Shown: piece after piece, positions 8,803-18,355 of the stretch
How the letters are laid out: each line of letters opens with the position of its first letter
Position numbering within the stretch: the first letter of the stretch is position 1
NCBI RefSeq assembly: GCF_022170785.1
Contig: NZ_CP081870.1
Span: forward strand, 1,848,001-1,912,000
Length of the DNA stretch: 64,000 nucleotides
Reading direction: 5' to 3'
Source: Rossellomorea marisflavi
GTDB taxonomy: Bacteria; Bacillota; Bacilli; Bacillales; Bacillaceae_B
Notes under the pieces: generated by a model
Database searches by the model: none
What the model saw: the letters and a program-made list of their open reading frames with translations, nothing else
What the model was told of the DNA's origin: nothing
Position numbers and translations under genes: made by a program

Positions 8803-8991
8803 ATGGCGAAACAATGCGTAATTACTGGCCGTAAAGCTAGCTCAGGTAATGCTCGCTCTCACGCGATGAATGCGAATAAGCGTACATGGGGTGCTAACCT
8901 GCAAAAAGTTCGTATTCTTGTAGACGGTAAACCTAAAAAGGTTTGGGTTTCTGCAAGAGCATTGAAATCTGGTAAAGTTGAACGCGTTTAA
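8803..8991 (+). CDS. rpmB: 50S ribosomal protein L28
   Basis: Small basic protein of the large subunit. The 62 residues begin [11 protein letters not shown] and contain the [12 protein letters not shown] segment typical of L28. GAGGAGGG (8787-8794) fixes the ATG at 8803. Codon choice (CGT, GGT, AAA) is that of a highly expressed gene. It has only the first of the two Cys pairs found in zinc-binding L28 forms. It is on the same strand as its neighbours. Confidence 0.96.
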   Translation: MAKQCVITGRKASSGNARSHAMNANKRTWGANLQKVRILVDGKPKKVWVSARALKSGKVERV

Positions 8992-9003
8992 TAATCAAGT
9001 TGA

Positions 9004-9035
9004 AAAGACGTCTAGCTGCTAGACGTCTTTTTTTC
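9004..9035. terminator. Strong intrinsic terminator of rpmB
   Basis: Perfect 13-bp stem AAAAGACGTCTAG/CTAGACGTCTTTT with loop CTG and a run of T on the 3' side, preceded by A-residues on the other. It could also stop transcription from the opposite strand. Confidence 0.93.
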
Positions 9036-9176
9036 ATGTTTGCGGCCGGATGATGCTTGGAGATAATGAAAGAATGGGTTCCCGGATGGGGCACCTGACA
9101 GTTTAGCTTTTAAAATAGGGTATTATATAGTAAAATGTTTGTAGCCAAGCATGTAAACGAAGGGGGATCACATTCC

Positions 9177-9539
9177 ATGTCCATCGAAATGAGAACGCAG
9201 TACGGACAAATTGATATTACTAATGATGTCATTGCAATGATTGCTGGAGGTGCAGCGGTGGATTGCTACGGAATTGTTGGGATGGCTTCAAAAAACCAGA
9301 TCAAGGACGGTTTCACTGATATTCTGCGTAAAGAGAACTTCACTCGAGGAGTGATCGTTCGTCAGGAAGCAGAGGAAGTACATATTGATATGTATATAAT
9401 TGTGAGTTATGGTACGAAGATTTCCGAGATTGCTCACAACGTACAATCCAAGGTTAAATATACCCTTGATAAAACCGTCGGCTTGGCGGTCGATTCTGTA
9501 AATATTTTTGTACAAGGGGTTCGCGTAACGAACCCGTAG
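9177..9539 (+). CDS. yloU: Asp23/Gls24 family envelope stress response protein YloU
   Basis: Member of the Asp23/Gls24 family, associated with envelope stress in Firmicutes; precise activity unknown. The 120 residues are nearly identical in pattern to B. subtilis YloU: ITNDVIAMIAGGAAVDCYGI near the start and NIFVQGVRVTNP at the end. No signal peptide or membrane segment. ATG 9177 matches the homologue; the in-frame extension to 9135 has no counterpart. fakA follows 15 bases later, a conserved pair. Confidence 0.93.
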   Translation: MSIEMRTQYGQIDITNDVIAMIAGGAAVDCYGIVGMASKNQIKDGFTDILRKENFTRGVIVRQEAEEVHIDMYIIVSYGTKISEIAHNVQSKVKYTLDKTVGLAVDSVNIFVQGVRVTNP

Positions 9540-9554
9540 TGAGGAGGAAGATTC

Positions 9555-11216
9555 GTGTCGATTACATCTTTGGATGGAAAACGTTTTGCAGAAATGGTGC
9601 TTCAGGGGGCAAGTCTTTTGTCTGCGAATGCACAGTTAGTTGATGCACTGAATGTTTTTCCTGTTCCTGATGGAGATACTGGAACAAATATGAATTTATC
9701 CATGACTTCCGGTGCGAAGGAAGTTCAAAAAAATATACAATCCCACATCGGGAACGTATCCATCTCCCTTTCTAAGGGACTGTTGATGGGGGCTCGCGGT
9801 AACTCGGGGGTCATCCTGTCCCAGCTGTTCAGGGGATTCGGCAAGGCGATTGAAGGCAAATCCAGCCTGACGACTGAAGAGTTTGCCCAAGCCCTTCAGA
9901 CCGGAGTGGATACAGCTTACAAAGCTGTCATGAAACCTGTTGAAGGAACCATTTTGACAGTGGCGAAAGATGCGGCGAAAAAAGGTGTTTCCGTTGCGAA
10001 AAACGAGAGCGATTTCATAAAGCTGATGGAGTCCATTGTCAAAGAAGGACAGGCCTCATTGAACCGGACACCGGATCTCCTTCCTGTCTTGAAGGAAGTT
10101 GGGGTAGTGGATAGTGGCGGTCAAGGTCTGCTGTTCGTCTATGAAGGCTTTCTTGCAGAATTGAAGGGGGAGAAGGTATCCGAACGTGTGAACCTTCCAT
10201 CCATGAATGATCTTGTGAGCGCGGAACATCACAAGTCTGCACAGGACTTCATGAGCACGGAAGATATCGAATTCGGCTACTGTACGGAATTCATGGTGCA
10301 ATTCGAAGAGGGGAAGAAGTCGTTTGACGAGGAAACATTCCGTCAGGACCTGAGCGGTTACGGGGATTCCCTCCTTGTCATCAGTGATGAGGAGTTGGCC
10401 AAAGTCCATATCCACTCAGAGGAGCCGGGTAATGTCCTAAGCTATGGTCACCAATACGGAAGCCTCATCAAGATCAAGATCGAAAACATGAGGGAGCAGC
10501 ACAGCTCCATCGTAGGTGAATCACGTCCTGTTGCAAAGGCCGAGACTCCTAAAAAGGAAGTCGACTTTGCCATCGTGACCGTTGCCATGGGTGAAGGTGT
10601 AGCAGAATTATTCAGGAGTATCGGTGCCACTGTCGTCATCGAAGGCGGACAAACGATGAATCCAAGCACGGAAGATATCGTCAAGGCAGTGGAAGAGGTC
10701 AATGCCAAGAAAGTCATCATCATGCCGAACAATAAGAACATCATCATGGCAGCGGAGCAAGCGGCGGAAGTCCTTTCACAGGAAGTGGCTGTCGTACCGA
10801 CGAAAACCGTTCCTCAAGGAATGTCTGCCCTACTGGCTTTTAATCCGGGTGCATCCGTATCGGAAAACCAGGCAGGGATGTCTGAAGCAGCCAAACAGGT
10901 GAAAAGCGGTCAGGTGACATTTGCTGTCAGGGATACAAGCATTGACGGCATCACGATTTCCAAAGATGATTTCATGGGGATCGATGAAGGAAAGATCGTG
11001 ATTGCAGAGAAAGACCTTAAGAAGGCGGCAACCGGCCTGCTTGAGCAAATGCTTGATGAAGATTCAGAGATTCTGACCATCATATACGGAGAAGATGTTT
11101 CTGAAGAAGACGTTGAGGCACTGCAAGAGTATATCGAACAAAAATATGGGGAAGTGGAAGTGGAAGTTCATAACGGGAAGCAGCCACTTTACTCCTATAT
11201 CTTCTCGGTCGAATAG
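9555..11216 (+). CDS. fakA: Fatty acid kinase catalytic subunit FakA-like (YloV)
   Basis: DAK-domain protein. In Staphylococcus the homologue phosphorylates fatty acids bound to FakB for entry into phospholipid synthesis via PlsX/PlsY. The 553 residues have an N-terminal DhaL-type nucleotide domain with PVPDGDTGTN (about 36-45) and GARGNSGVILSQ (about 81-92). A central FakB-interacting domain and a C-terminal DegV-like domain follow (about 335-553). GTG 9555 has GAGGAGG upstream. A plsX operon lies downstream, which fits a lipid role. Confidence 0.9.
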   Translation: MSITSLDGKRFAEMVLQGASLLSANAQLVDALNVFPVPDGDTGTNMNLSMTSGAKEVQKNIQSHIGNVSISLSKGLLMGARGNSGVILSQLFRGFGKAIEGKSSLTTEEFAQALQTGVDTAYKAVMKPVEGTILTVAKDAAKKGVSVAKNESDFIKLMESIVKEGQASLNRTPDLLPVLKEVGVVDSGGQGLLFVYEGFLAELKGEKVSERVNLPSMNDLVSAEHHKSAQDFMSTEDIEFGYCTEFMVQFEEGKKSFDEETFRQDLSGYGDSLLVISDEELAKVHIHSEEPGNVLSYGHQYGSLIKIKIENMREQHSSIVGESRPVAKAETPKKEVDFAIVTVAMGEGVAELFRSIGATVVIEGGQTMNPSTEDIVKAVEEVNAKKVIIMPNNKNIIMAAEQAAEVLSQEVAVVPTKTVPQGMSALLAFNPGASVSENQAGMSEAAKQVKSGQVTFAVRDTSIDGITISKDDFMGIDEGKIVIAEKDLKKAATGLLEQMLDEDSEILTIIYGEDVSEEDVEALQEYIEQKYGEVEVEVHNGKQPLYSYIFSVE

Positions 11217-11224
11217 GATGAAAG

Positions 11225-11257
11225 GAAGGGGACAGTCCGATTGGGCTCGTCCCCTTC
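11225..11257 (+). terminator. Strong hairpin after fakA, no U-tract
   Basis: Perfect 9-bp arms GAAGGGGAC/GTCCCCTTC, extended inwards by AGTCC/GGGCT pairs, followed by AATTATC rather than a T-run. It may protect the mRNA end or attenuate read-through into sdaAB rather than terminate. Confidence 0.45.
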
Positions 11258-11287
11258 AATTATCTCAAAATGAAGGGATAGAGGACG

Positions 11288-11950
11288 ATGAAGTATAAAA
11301 GCGTATTTGATATTATTGGACCGGTCATGATCGGGCCATCAAGTTCTCATACTGCGGGAGCCGCCCGCATCGGAAGACTTGCCAGGGAGCTGTTCCGTCG
11401 AGAACCGAAATGGGTCAATGTTTCATTTTACGGTTCATTCGCAAAAACGTATAAAGGGCACGGAACCGACGTGGCCATCATCGGCGGGGTCCTCGATTAT
11501 GATACATTTGATGAACGGATCATCAATTCAATCGAGACTGCCAGAAAAAAAGGAATCAAAATCAGATTCAGGGAAGAAGAGGCCATAACGGATCATCCCA
11601 ATACAGCTAGGATCCACATGGGTGATGACGAGGGGGAAATAGAGCTCGTTGGAATATCCATCGGCGGCGGAAAAGTAGAGATCATTGAATTGAATGGATT
11701 CGAACTAAAGCTCTCTGGACATCACCCGGCCATTCTCGTTGTCCATGACGACCGGTTTGGTGCAATTGCCGCTGTTTCAAATATTATTGCCAAGCACGAA
11801 TTGAACATCGGACACATGGATGTTTCAAGAAAGGAAAAGGGAAAAATGGCTTTGATGACGATCGAGGTCGATCAGCCGATTGATGAGGCTGTGCTCAAGG
11901 AGCTGTCGTCGCTTTCCCATATTACCCAGGTGACCAAAATCACCGATTGA
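11288..11950 (+). CDS. sdaAB: L-serine dehydratase, iron-sulfur-dependent, beta subunit
   Basis: With SdaAA deaminates L-serine to pyruvate and ammonia. The 220 residues carry the GPVMIGPSSSHTAGA motif (about 12-26) and a C-terminal ACT domain (from about 148, LVVHDDRFGAIAAVSNII). It is the two-gene, split form of the enzyme. sdaAA follows after 42 bases. Confidence 0.95.
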   Translation: MKYKSVFDIIGPVMIGPSSSHTAGAARIGRLARELFRREPKWVNVSFYGSFAKTYKGHGTDVAIIGGVLDYDTFDERIINSIETARKKGIKIRFREEEAITDHPNTARIHMGDDEGEIELVGISIGGGKVEIIELNGFELKLSGHHPAILVVHDDRFGAIAAVSNIIAKHELNIGHMDVSRKEKGKMALMTIEVDQPIDEAVLKELSSLSHITQVTKITD

Positions 11951-11962
11951 AGAATTGAAATA

Positions 11963-11976
11963 TGATAGCGTTTACA
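11963..11976 (+). promoter_or_regulatory. Candidate CcpA operator (cre) between sdaAB and sdaAA
   Basis: TGATAGCGTTTACA matches 13 of 14 positions of the cre consensus TGWAANCGNTNWCA; only position 4 departs. It sits 3 bases before the GGAGG of sdaAA, where bound CcpA could act as a roadblock. Assigned by sequence match only. Confidence 0.5.
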
Positions 11977-11992
11977 TTATGGAGGTAGACTT

Positions 11993-12889
11993 ATGTTCCG
12001 AAATGTCGCAGAGTTGATTGAACTCGCAGAAAGTCAAAATAAAAAGATTTCAGATATCATGATTGAACAGGAAATCGAATTCACTGGTAAAACCTACGAA
12101 GAAGTTTATCAGCAGATGGAAACCAACCTGGAAGTGATGGAAAAGGCCGTTGCCAGGGGGCTTGAAGGTGTAAAATCCCACTCAGGACTGACCGGTGGGG
12201 ATGCTGTCCTGCTTCAAAAATATATTGAATCGGGCAAGTCGTTGACAGGTGAAACCATCCTTGACGCAGTAAGTAAAGCGGTCGCCACCAATGAAGTGAA
12301 TGCGGCCATGGGCACAATCTGTGCCACACCGACTGCAGGTTCTGCCGGCGTCGTACCCGGTACGTTGTTCGCTGTCAAAAACAAATTGAACCCTACGAAG
12401 GAAGAAATGATCCGCTTCTTATTCACTTCCGGAGCATTTGGCTTTGTCGTGGCGAATAATGCTTCGATATCTGGTGCGGCTGGAGGTTGTCAGGCGGAGG
12501 TCGGCTCTGCGAGTGGTATGGCCGCGGCTGCCATCGTCGAAATGGCAGGGGGGACACCGAGTCAGTCTGCTGAAGCCATGGCGATCACATTGAAAAACAT
12601 GTTGGGGCTTGTTTGTGATCCGGTAGCAGGGCTTGTTGAAGTTCCGTGCGTGAAGCGGAATGCAATGGGAGCGGCAAATGCAATGGTGGCAGCCGATATG
12701 GCTCTTGCAGGAATTACGAGCAGGATCCCATGTGATGAAGTCATTGATGCCATGTACAAGATCGGTCAGACCATGCCGGTCGCTCTCCGTGAAACAGCAC
12801 TGGGAGGATTGGCTGCTACACCGACGGGGCGGGAGCTAGAGGCGAAAATCTTCGGCGTGGCACTGAATAAACGTGACGACGTGGAGTGA
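11993..12889 (+). CDS. sdaAA: L-serine dehydratase, iron-sulfur-dependent, alpha subunit
   Basis: Catalytic subunit holding the labile [4Fe-4S] cluster. The 298 residues include conserved Cys contexts ICATPTAGSAG (about 105), GGCQAEVGSASG (about 163) and CDPVAGLVEVPC (about 206-217), expected to bind the cluster. GGAGG precedes the ATG. The 3' end overlaps recG by 17 bases. Confidence 0.95.
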   Translation: MFRNVAELIELAESQNKKISDIMIEQEIEFTGKTYEEVYQQMETNLEVMEKAVARGLEGVKSHSGLTGGDAVLLQKYIESGKSLTGETILDAVSKAVATNEVNAAMGTICATPTAGSAGVVPGTLFAVKNKLNPTKEEMIRFLFTSGAFGFVVANNASISGAAGGCQAEVGSASGMAAAAIVEMAGGTPSQSAEAMAITLKNMLGLVCDPVAGLVEVPCVKRNAMGAANAMVAADMALAGITSRIPCDEVIDAMYKIGQTMPVALRETALGGLAATPTGRELEAKIFGVALNKRDDVE

Positions 12890-14924
12890 AGCACCAACGG
12901 TTGAATCCATCAAAGGGATAGGGTCAGAAACGGCGGTTCAATTACATGCCATGGGCATACGGACCGTTGTCGATCTGATGGAATATCTTCCTTATCGCTA
13001 TGATGATTTCAGATTGAGGGACCTGGAAGAGGTCGCTCATGACGAACGCGTCACCGTAGAAGGGAAGGTCCACTCGGAACCCGCCCTGATGTTTTACGGC
13101 AGGAAAAAATCCCGCCTCACATTGAGGATCCTCGTAGGAAGGGTCCTCGTTCAGGCCGTATTCTTCAACCAGCCTTATTTGAAAAAGAAAATCAATCTTC
13201 ATGATACCGTGACGGTCACAGGGAAATGGGATAAGAATCGTCAAATCATCACGGTTCAAAGCCACCAGCTTGGACCGCATAACAAGCAAGGAGACTTCGA
13301 ACCGGTCTATGCGTTGAAAGGGACAATCAAAGGAAATGCCCTGACCAAGTATATCAGGGCGGCGTTCCATGATTTCAGTGACCTGATCGAAGAGATTCTC
13401 CCAAACTATTATCTTGAAAAGTATAAGCTCTCAGGTCGCCTCGATGCCCTTTATCAGATGCACTTTCCAGACTCACCGGAAGCCATGAAACAAGCAAGGA
13501 GAAGGTTCGTATTCGAAGAGTTTTTGCTGTTCCAGCTCAAGATGCAGGCGCTCCGGAAATTTGAAAGGGAACATTCACACGGGATCAGCCAGCAATATGA
13601 TATTGAAAAGATCCAATCCTTCACGGATACGTTGCCATTCCCATTGACAAATGCTCAAAAACGTGTGGTCAATGAGATTTCAGCGGATATGAAAAGCCCT
13701 TATCGCATGAATCGTCTCCTTCAAGGTGACGTAGGGTCAGGGAAGACCGTCGTATCTGCCATCGCCCTGTATTCCTCGGTTACAGCAGGATATCAGGGTG
13801 CCCTCATGGTTCCGACTGAGATCCTAGCAGAGCAGCATGCAGACTCCCTCAGTGCGCTCCTTGAACCGACCGGCACAACTGTCGCCCTTTTGACAAGCTC
13901 GGTCAAGGGGAAACGGAGGGCTCTCCTCCTGGAAAAATTGAAGGAAGGGGAGATCGACATCCTGATCGGTACCCATGCCCTCATCCAGGGAGATGTGGAA
14001 TTCGAGAACTTGGGTCTTGTCGTCACCGATGAACAGCATCGGTTCGGCGTCAATCAGCGACGCGTGCTAAGGGAAAAAGGCGGGAGCCCTGATGTACTAT
14101 TCATGACGGCGACCCCGATTCCGAGGACTCTTGCCATTACTGTCTTCGGCGAGATGGATGTGAGCATCATCGATGAAATGCCTGCAGGGAGGAAAGCCAT
14201 CGAAACCTATTGGGCTAAGGAAGATATGCTCACCAGGGTCCTTGCCTTCATGGAAAAGGAACTGAAAGCCGGCCGGCAGGCGTACGTCATCTGCCCCCTA
14301 ATTGAAGAGTCCGACAAACTGGACGTGCAGAACTCCATCGATGTGTACAACCAGCTCAGTCAGCATTTCCAGGGACGATTCTCAGTAGGCCTCATGCACG
14401 GGAGACTGCATCCGGATGAAAAAGAAGAAGTCATGAGGAGCTTCAGTCGGAATGAAGTACAAGTCCTCGTATCCACGACGGTGGTGGAAGTCGGGGTCAA
14501 TGTTCCGAATGCCACGTTCATGCTCATCTATGACGCAGAGCGATTCGGGCTGTCGACCCTTCATCAGCTGCGGGGACGTGTAGGACGGGGGGATGATCAA
14601 TCCTACTGCATTCTCTTGGCAGACCCTAAGACCGAAGTCGGCAAGGAGCGGATGAAGATCATGACCGAGACGAATGATGGCTTCGTCCTTAGTGAAAAGG
14701 ACCTTGAACTTCGCGGTCCCGGGGATTTCTTCGGAAGGAAGCAAAGCGGGATGCCTGAATTTAAGGTAGCCGATATGATCCATGACTATAGAGCACTGGA
14801 GGTCGCGAGAGACGATGCGGCAACGCTCGCAAATTCAGACGCTTTTTGGAAAGACGACGAATATGCACCTCTCAGAAGGTACCTGGAAGACTCGGGGATC
14901 CTTGAAGGGGAGAAGCTTGATTAG
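12873..14924 (+). CDS. recG: ATP-dependent DNA helicase RecG
   Basis: Remodels stalled forks and Holliday junctions. The 683 residues are the normal length: wedge/OB domain (about 55-145), helicase motif I GDVGSGKT (about 286), DEQH box (about 386), motif III MTATPIPRT, and motifs V/VI VSTTVVEVGVNVPN and QLRGRVGRG. The C-terminal TRG region holds ELRGPGDFFG. GTG 12873 lies inside sdaAA. Start with M-T-T-W is consistent with homologues of similar length. Confidence 0.95.
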   Translation: MTTWSEAPTVESIKGIGSETAVQLHAMGIRTVVDLMEYLPYRYDDFRLRDLEEVAHDERVTVEGKVHSEPALMFYGRKKSRLTLRILVGRVLVQAVFFNQPYLKKKINLHDTVTVTGKWDKNRQIITVQSHQLGPHNKQGDFEPVYALKGTIKGNALTKYIRAAFHDFSDLIEEILPNYYLEKYKLSGRLDALYQMHFPDSPEAMKQARRRFVFEEFLLFQLKMQALRKFEREHSHGISQQYDIEKIQSFTDTLPFPLTNAQKRVVNEISADMKSPYRMNRLLQGDVGSGKTVVSAIALYSSVTAGYQGALMVPTEILAEQHADSLSALLEPTGTTVALLTSSVKGKRRALLLEKLKEGEIDILIGTHALIQGDVEFENLGLVVTDEQHRFGVNQRRVLREKGGSPDVLFMTATPIPRTLAITVFGEMDVSIIDEMPAGRKAIETYWAKEDMLTRVLAFMEKELKAGRQAYVICPLIEESDKLDVQNSIDVYNQLSQHFQGRFSVGLMHGRLHPDEKEEVMRSFSRNEVQVLVSTTVVEVGVNVPNATFMLIYDAERFGLSTLHQLRGRVGRGDDQSYCILLADPKTEVGKERMKIMTETNDGFVLSEKDLELRGPGDFFGRKQSGMPEFKVADMIHDYRALEVARDDAATLANSDAFWKDDEYAPLRRYLEDSGILEGEKLD

Positions 14925-14929
14925 ACAGG

Positions 14930-14967
14930 GCGGATTGCAAGATTATCTCTTGCAATCTGCTTTTTTT
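14930..14967 (+). terminator. recG terminator overlapping the fapR promoter
   Basis: 13-bp arms 14930-14942 and 14948-14960 (one G-U pair), loop TTATC, seven T at 14961-14967. The 3' arm contains the TTGCAA that serves as the fapR -35 box. Confidence 0.92.
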
Positions 14968-14978
14968 GTCTATATACT
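14950..14978 (+). promoter_or_regulatory. Promoter of the fapR-plsX-fabD-fabG operon
   Basis: TTGCAA (14950-14955), 17-base spacer, TATACT (14973-14978). Good SigA-type match. Transcription would start at about 14985, inside the FapR operator. Confidence 0.8.
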
Positions 14979-14981
14979 ACT

Positions 14982-15000
14982 ATTAGTACCTAGTACTAAT
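14982..15000. promoter_or_regulatory. FapR operator
   Basis: ATTAGTACCTAGTACTAAT is a near-perfect palindrome and fits the known FapR box (TTAGTACC...GTACTAA type). It begins 3 bases after the -10 box and covers the expected start site, so bound FapR would block initiation; malonyl-CoA would relieve it. This is the established autoregulatory layout. Confidence 0.93.
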
Positions 15001-15017
15001 ACTGGACGGTGTATATA

Positions 15018-15593
15018 ATGAGACTTTCTAAGAAAGAGCGGCAGAATGCACTTGTGAATACAATCAAGGAAAATCCGTTCATCACCGATGAAGAATCGGC
15101 CGAGCGGTTTGGAGTCAGCGTACAGACGATCCGCCTTGATCGCATGGAATTATCCATCCCTGAACTCAGGGAACGAATTAAACATGTAGCTGAGAAGTCT
15201 TTTGAAGATGAAGTAAAGGCACTTCCAATCGAAGAAATCATCGGTGAAATCATCGATATCGATCTGGGGGACAGTGCCATCTCCATATTTGACGTGAAGC
15301 CCGAACACGTTTTTGTAAGGAACGGAATTGCCCGTGGGCATCATTTGTTCGCACAGGCCAATTCATTGGCGGTTGCCGTGATCAATGATGACCTGGCGCT
15401 GACGGCCAAGTCGTCGATCAGGTTCACACGTTCCGTCAAACAGGGGGACCGCGTGGTAGCGAAAGCGAAGGTGGTACATGCCCATGACCAAAAAGACCGT
15501 ACAATGGTGGAAGTGAATAGCTTCGTTGGCGGGGAATTGGTGTTCACGGGTGAATTTGATATGTATCACTCCACCAAACCGGAGAAGGAGTGA
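15018..15593 (+). CDS. fapR: Malonyl-CoA-responsive transcription repressor FapR
   Basis: Represses fatty acid and phospholipid genes and is released by malonyl-CoA. The 191 residues have an N-terminal winged HTH (about 20-60, [20 protein letters not shown]) joined by a helix ([12 protein letters not shown]) to a hot-dog fold effector domain (about 78-190). ATG 15018 gives the M-R-x-x-K-x-E-R-Q start of homologues, not ATG 15009. Its own operator lies just upstream. plsX follows, as in B. subtilis. Confidence 0.96.
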   Translation: MRLSKKERQNALVNTIKENPFITDEESAERFGVSVQTIRLDRMELSIPELRERIKHVAEKSFEDEVKALPIEEIIGEIIDIDLGDSAISIFDVKPEHVFVRNGIARGHHLFAQANSLAVAVINDDLALTAKSSIRFTRSVKQGDRVVAKAKVVHAHDQKDRTMVEVNSFVGGELVFTGEFDMYHSTKPEKE

Positions 15594-15601
15594 ATGAAAG
15601 A

Positions 15602-16600
15602 ATGAAACTGGCCGTTGATGCAATGGGTGGAGATCATGCACCCAAAGAAATCGTCCTGGGGGTGAAGCGTGCCCTGGACGAATTCGATGATATCGAAGTC
15701 TTATTATATGGGAATGAAACACAAATCAAAGAGTGGATCACACCAGGTGACCGCTTGACGATCGTACATACGGATGAAGTGATCGAGGGGACGGATGAAC
15801 CGGTCCGTGCCGTTAAAAGAAAGAAGAATGCTTCCATGGTGCTGATGGCCCAAGCCGTCAAGGACGGGGAAGCCGATGCATGCATTTCAGCAGGTAATAC
15901 GGGAGCGCTCATGACAGCAGGGCTATTTATCGTCGGAAGGATCGAAGGCATAGAAAGGCCGGCGCTGGCACCGACACTCCCGACACTGGACGGAAAAGGC
16001 TTCCTTATGCTTGACCTTGGGGCTAACGTCGATGCAAAGCCTGAACATCTCGTTCAATATGCCATTATGGGGAGCATCTATGCAGAGAAGGTCAGGGGAA
16101 TCGACCGTCCAAGGGTGGGTCTCCTGAATATCGGCACCGAAGATAAAAAAGGGAATGAACTCACGAAGAAGGCCTTCCAGCTCATCAAGGAAACACCGGT
16201 GAATTTCGTCGGGAATATTGAGTCCCGTGATCTTTTGAACGGTCCCGCCGATGTAGTCGTGACAGATGGATTCACAGGGAACATGGTCCTTAAGACCATC
16301 GAAGGAACGGCATTGTCGGTTTTCTCCCTGCTTAAAGAGACGCTCACATCATCAATGAAGAACAAGATTGCGGCAGGTATGATCAAAAACGATCTAAAAG
16401 GCCTGAAAAATATGCTGGATTACTCGGAGTATGGTGGAGCCGGACTATTCGGTCTGAAAGCCCCTGTCATCAAAGCGCATGGTTCCTCCAATGAAACGGC
16501 ATTCTATAATGCCATGAGACAGGCGCGGGAAATGGTGCGCCATCAGGTCGCACAAACGATAAAAGAAGCTGTAATAAGGAGTGAAGAAGATCATGGGTAA
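15602..16600 (+). CDS. plsX: Phosphate acyltransferase PlsX
   Basis: Converts acyl-ACP to acyl-phosphate for PlsY, the entry to phosphatidic acid synthesis; peripheral membrane enzyme. The 332 residues begin [14 protein letters not shown] and include [10 protein letters not shown] (about 99-107) and [14 protein letters not shown] 15602 fits homologues; GTG 15590, overlapping the fapR stop, would add four residues. The end overlaps fabD by 8 bases. Confidence 0.96.
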   Translation: MKLAVDAMGGDHAPKEIVLGVKRALDEFDDIEVLLYGNETQIKEWITPGDRLTIVHTDEVIEGTDEPVRAVKRKKNASMVLMAQAVKDGEADACISAGNTGALMTAGLFIVGRIEGIERPALAPTLPTLDGKGFLMLDLGANVDAKPEHLVQYAIMGSIYAEKVRGIDRPRVGLLNIGTEDKKGNELTKKAFQLIKETPVNFVGNIESRDLLNGPADVVVTDGFTGNMVLKTIEGTALSVFSLLKETLTSSMKNKIAAGMIKNDLKGLKNMLDYSEYGGAGLFGLKAPVIKAHGSSNETAFYNAMRQAREMVRHQVAQTIKEAVIRSEEDHG

Positions 16601-17540
16601 AATCGCCTTCGTTTTTCCAGGGCAAGGTTCACAAACAGTAGGGATGGGTCAGCAATTAGCCGATGCCCATCCAGAATCAAAGGAGTATTTCTCTAAGGCT
16701 GACGCGGCTCTTGGCATCGATCTGTCTTCCGTCATCTTCGACGGACCACAGGAAACATTGACGGCCACATTCAACGCTCAACCAGCCCTCCTCACAACGA
16801 GCATGGCCATCATGGACCGTCTGACATCAGCAGGCATCCGTCCTGATTTCACTGCAGGACATAGTCTCGGTGAATATTCTGCCCTTGTGGCTTCAGGTGC
16901 GATTTCATTCGAGGACGCCGTGGTAACCGTCAGGAAACGCGGGGAACTCATGGAAGCAGCCGTACCGAGCGGAGAGGGCACGATGGCTGCTGTACTAGGC
17001 ATGGAGCGCACAGCCCTTCAAGAGGTAACGGAAGCAGTGTCTGCTGAGGGTCATGCCGTAGATCTTGCCAACATGAACTGTCCGGGACAGATCGTGATTT
17101 CCGGTACGGTCAAAGGAGTGGAAATCGCATCGGAAAAAGCCAAGGAAGCGGGAGCTAAACGTGTGATCCCCCTTCAAGTAAGCGGTCCTTTCCACTCCCG
17201 CCTGATGAAACCCGCTGCAGAGGATTTCAAAGGCGTGCTCGACAGTAAAACATTCAATGAAGCGGGTGTTCCGGTCATTGCCAATGTGACGGCCGAACCA
17301 GTGACAAAGGGTGAAGAAATCAAAGACCTACTCGTTCAGCAATTGTACTCTCCTGTCCTTTGGGAGGATACAGTCGAAAAATTGCTTGATCTCGGTGTGG
17401 ATACATTCATCGAAGTGGGCCCAGGTAAAGTGTTGTCAGGTCTTATCAAAAAAGTGAACAGAAGAGTGAAGACATATGCCGTTCAGGATGAGGAAACGTG
17501 CATCCAGACGATCGAAGCATTGAAGGAGGAAGCGCAATGA
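16593..17540 (+). CDS. fabD: Malonyl-CoA:ACP transacylase FabD
   Basis: Loads malonate onto ACP for fatty acid elongation. The 315 residues have FPGQGSQ (about 7-13), catalytic Ser91 in [10 protein letters not shown] and His201 in [14 protein letters not shown] lies 11 bases upstream of ATG 16593, within plsX. The TGA overlaps the fabG ATG. Confidence 0.97.
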   Translation: MGKIAFVFPGQGSQTVGMGQQLADAHPESKEYFSKADAALGIDLSSVIFDGPQETLTATFNAQPALLTTSMAIMDRLTSAGIRPDFTAGHSLGEYSALVASGAISFEDAVVTVRKRGELMEAAVPSGEGTMAAVLGMERTALQEVTEAVSAEGHAVDLANMNCPGQIVISGTVKGVEIASEKAKEAGAKRVIPLQVSGPFHSRLMKPAAEDFKGVLDSKTFNEAGVPVIANVTAEPVTKGEEIKDLLVQQLYSPVLWEDTVEKLLDLGVDTFIEVGPGKVLSGLIKKVNRRVKTYAVQDEETCIQTIEALKEEAQ

Positions 17541-18280
17541 ACTTAGAAGGTAAAGTGGCACTGGTTACCGGGGCTTCCCGGGGAATTGGCAGGGAGATTG
17601 CCATGGAGCTTGCACGTGAAGGCTGCAATGTTGTCGTAAACTATGCCGGAAGCGAAGCAAAGGCCCATGTGGTTGTGGATGAGATCAAAGCCCTTGGCAG
17701 GGATGCTGTAGCCTATCAATGCAATGTATCAGAGAGTGAAGCGGTACAGGCAATGGTAAAAGAGACGGTTGCACGCTTCGGGCGCATTGATATCCTTGTG
17801 AATAACGCAGGGGTGACGCGTGACAATCTCCTCATGCGCATGAAGGAACAGGAATGGGACGATGTCATCAACATCAACCTCAAAGGTGTCTTTCTTTGCA
17901 CGAAGGCAGTCACCCGTCAAATGATGAAGCAGCGCAGCGGTCGGATCATCAACATTTCATCCATCGTGGGCGTAAGCGGGAATGCCGGACAGGCAAACTA
18001 CGTGGCCGCCAAATCCGGTGTGATCGGCCTTACGAAAACGTCTGCACGTGAACTTGCCCCTCGTGGGATCACTGTAAATGCCATCGCTCCAGGCTTTATC
18101 TCTACAGATATGACAGATGAACTGCCGGAAGAGGTCCGTGATGGAATGCTTTCCCAAATTCCTTTGAGTAGATTCGGGGAACCGAAAGACATCGCCAAGA
18201 CCGTTTCATTCGTTGCATCCGATGCAGCTGCCTATATGACGGGTCAAACCCTTCATATTGACGGCGGAATGGTGATGTAA
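17537..18280 (+). CDS. fabG: 3-oxoacyl-[ACP] reductase FabG
   Basis: NADPH-dependent reduction of 3-oxoacyl-ACP. The 247-residue short-chain dehydrogenase has TGASRGIG (about 11-18), NNAG, Ser142, Tyr155 and Lys159 (catalytic triad) and the [12 protein letters not shown] end. ATG 17537 overlaps the fabD stop; AGGAGGAAG lies just upstream. Confidence 0.97.
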   Translation: MNLEGKVALVTGASRGIGREIAMELAREGCNVVVNYAGSEAKAHVVVDEIKALGRDAVAYQCNVSESEAVQAMVKETVARFGRIDILVNNAGVTRDNLLMRMKEQEWDDVININLKGVFLCTKAVTRQMMKQRSGRIINISSIVGVSGNAGQANYVAAKSGVIGLTKTSARELAPRGITVNAIAPGFISTDMTDELPEEVRDGMLSQIPLSRFGEPKDIAKTVSFVASDAAAYMTGQTLHIDGGMVM

Positions 18281-18327
18281 TTGCGGAAAAATTGATATTC
18301 TCCTTTTCAATCGGGGAGGTTATGCAC

Positions 18328-18333
18328 TATAAT
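18328..18333 (+). promoter_or_regulatory. -10 box of a probable acpP promoter
   Basis: Perfect TATAAT with TTTCAA 17 bases upstream (18305-18310, weak -35). It lies between fabG and acpP and would give the strong separate expression expected of ACP. Confidence 0.55.
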
Positions 18334-18355
18334 ACCTTGAGGGGAGGTGACAATA

